DNA of 6,032 bases from Nitriliruptoraceae bacterium (GTDB lineage Bacteria > Actinomycetota > Nitriliruptoria > Nitriliruptorales > Nitriliruptoraceae): assembly GCA_007123425.1 (NCBI GenBank), contig SKLC01000223.1, positions 1-6,032 of the forward strand, read 5' to 3'. The notes beneath the pieces are model-generated. The model saw only the letters and a list, made by a program, of their open reading frames with translations, was not told where the DNA came from and did not search any database. Within the stretch, counting starts at the first letter, position 1. Each line of letters begins with the position of its first letter. Positions 5,713 to 6,032 of this stretch are shown here, in pieces. The position numbers were made by a program, and so were the translations under genes.

Positions 5713-5754
5713 GGCGCCACCCTCGACGCTCCCGATCCCGAAGAGGTCCCCGAA

Positions 5755-6032
5755 GTGAGCTCCCTCCCACGCGTGCGGTTCTGCCCGGCCCCGTCCGGCT
5801 GGCTCCACGTCGGCTCCGTGCGCGCCGCGCTGTACAACTGGCTCCACGCACGCGGGCACGGCGGCACGTTCGTGTTCCGGCTCGAGGACACCGACGCCAG
5901 CCGTGCCACCGAGGAGTCCATGCACTCGATGGCCGAGGCGCTGCGCTGGGTCGGCCTCGACTGGGACGAGGGCCCCGAGATCGGCGGCCCCTACGGGCCC
6001 TACCGCCAGTCGGAGCGCGGCGAGCTGTACGC
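5755..6032 (+). CDS. gltX: Glutamyl-tRNA synthetase, N-terminus (cut off by the window end)
   Basis: A class I aminoacyl-tRNA synthetase that charges tRNA-Glu; in organisms without glutaminyl-tRNA synthetase it also mischarges tRNA-Gln for the GatCAB amidotransferase. 92 codons are visible, the start of the Rossmann-type catalytic domain. RVRFCPAPSGWLHVG (6-20) contains the class I HIGH signature in the form HVGS (18-21). GSVRAALYNWL (20-30), FRLEDTDASR (41-50) and LDWDEGP (68-74) are standard GluRS blocks, and YGPYRQSER (80-88) is the usual segment just after. The GTG at 5755 has AAGAGG (5741-5746) 8 nt upstream. A second in-frame GTG at 5773 would cut into the first strand and is rejected. 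The KMSKS loop and the anticodon-binding domain lie beyond the window. Glutamyl-Q tRNA(Asp) synthetase is a shorter paralogue with a similar start; it is less likely given these blocks but cannot be fully excluded from this fragment. Confidence 0.93.
   Translation, partial: MSSLPRVRFCPAPSGWLHVGSVRAALYNWLHARGHGGTFVFRLEDTDASRATEESMHSMAEALRWVGLDWDEGPEIGGPYGPYRQSERGELY

Noticed and set aside
5668..5754. GGCGCC-containing inverted repeat between purB and gltX as a terminator
   Set aside because: The arms (near 5687-5692 and 5714-5719) are short and need a bulge to extend, the loop is long, and the right arm lies just after a possible -10 box. It is too weak to call.
5077..5925. Minus-strand open frame opposite the end of purB and the start of gltX
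   Set aside because: It is antisense to two well-supported genes, has a biased composition and shows no recognisable domain.

Overview
The window is about 70% G+C with strong G/C preference at third codon positions, GTG starts on two genes and SD-like purine runs 5 to 8 nt before most starts. This points to a high-GC actinobacterium. The PurB protein is clearly of the type found in Mycobacterium and other Actinomycetota. The GltX N-terminus and the MFS protein would also fit the Acidimicrobiia or a related deep actinobacterial class, but that finer placement is only an impression.

Layout from left to right. (1) Positions 1-742, minus strand: the N-terminal half of an MFS transporter, cut off by the window edge. 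(2) Positions 743-1001: a divergent control region with a perfect TTGACA on the minus strand, TTGACG-N16-TATCGT on the plus strand, and a 15-bp inverted repeat exactly between the two -35 boxes. (3) Positions 1002-2039, plus: an R2-like ligand-binding oxidase (R2lox), a di-metal protein of the ribonucleotide reductase R2 / ferritin superfamily. All six metal ligands and the Val/Tyr cross-link pair are present. (4) Positions 2040-2216: three back-to-back hairpins, then an extended -10 promoter candidate. (5) Positions 2217-3299, plus: a two-zinc medium-chain alcohol dehydrogenase. (6) Positions 3300-3414: three more back-to-back hairpins between convergent genes. (7) Positions 3415-3978, minus: a five-helix TspO/MBR protein. 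(8) Positions 3979-4245: a divergent GC-rich spacer with palindromes. (9) Positions 4246-5667, plus: adenylosuccinate lyase PurB. (10) Positions 5755-6032, plus: the N-terminus of glutamyl-tRNA synthetase GltX, cut off by the right edge.

The left half (MFS, R2lox, alcohol dehydrogenase) looks like an accessory oxidation module. R2lox proteins bind a long-chain fatty acid and activate O2 at a Mn/Fe site, the dehydrogenase could interconvert an alcohol and a carbonyl compound, and the MFS protein could move the substrate or product. MFS and R2lox share a compact divergent promoter region, which suggests co-control. The functional link is inferred from position only. The right half (PurB, GltX) is housekeeping: purine synthesis and tRNA charging. 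TspO lies between them. Its family binds porphyrins and other hydrophobic ligands, and no pathway link to its neighbours is evident.

No mobile element, CRISPR array, rRNA or tRNA was seen. The best candidates for something under-described are the R2lox-centred module with its symmetric divergent promoter/operator, and the repeated three-hairpin arrays behind R2lox and the alcohol dehydrogenase.
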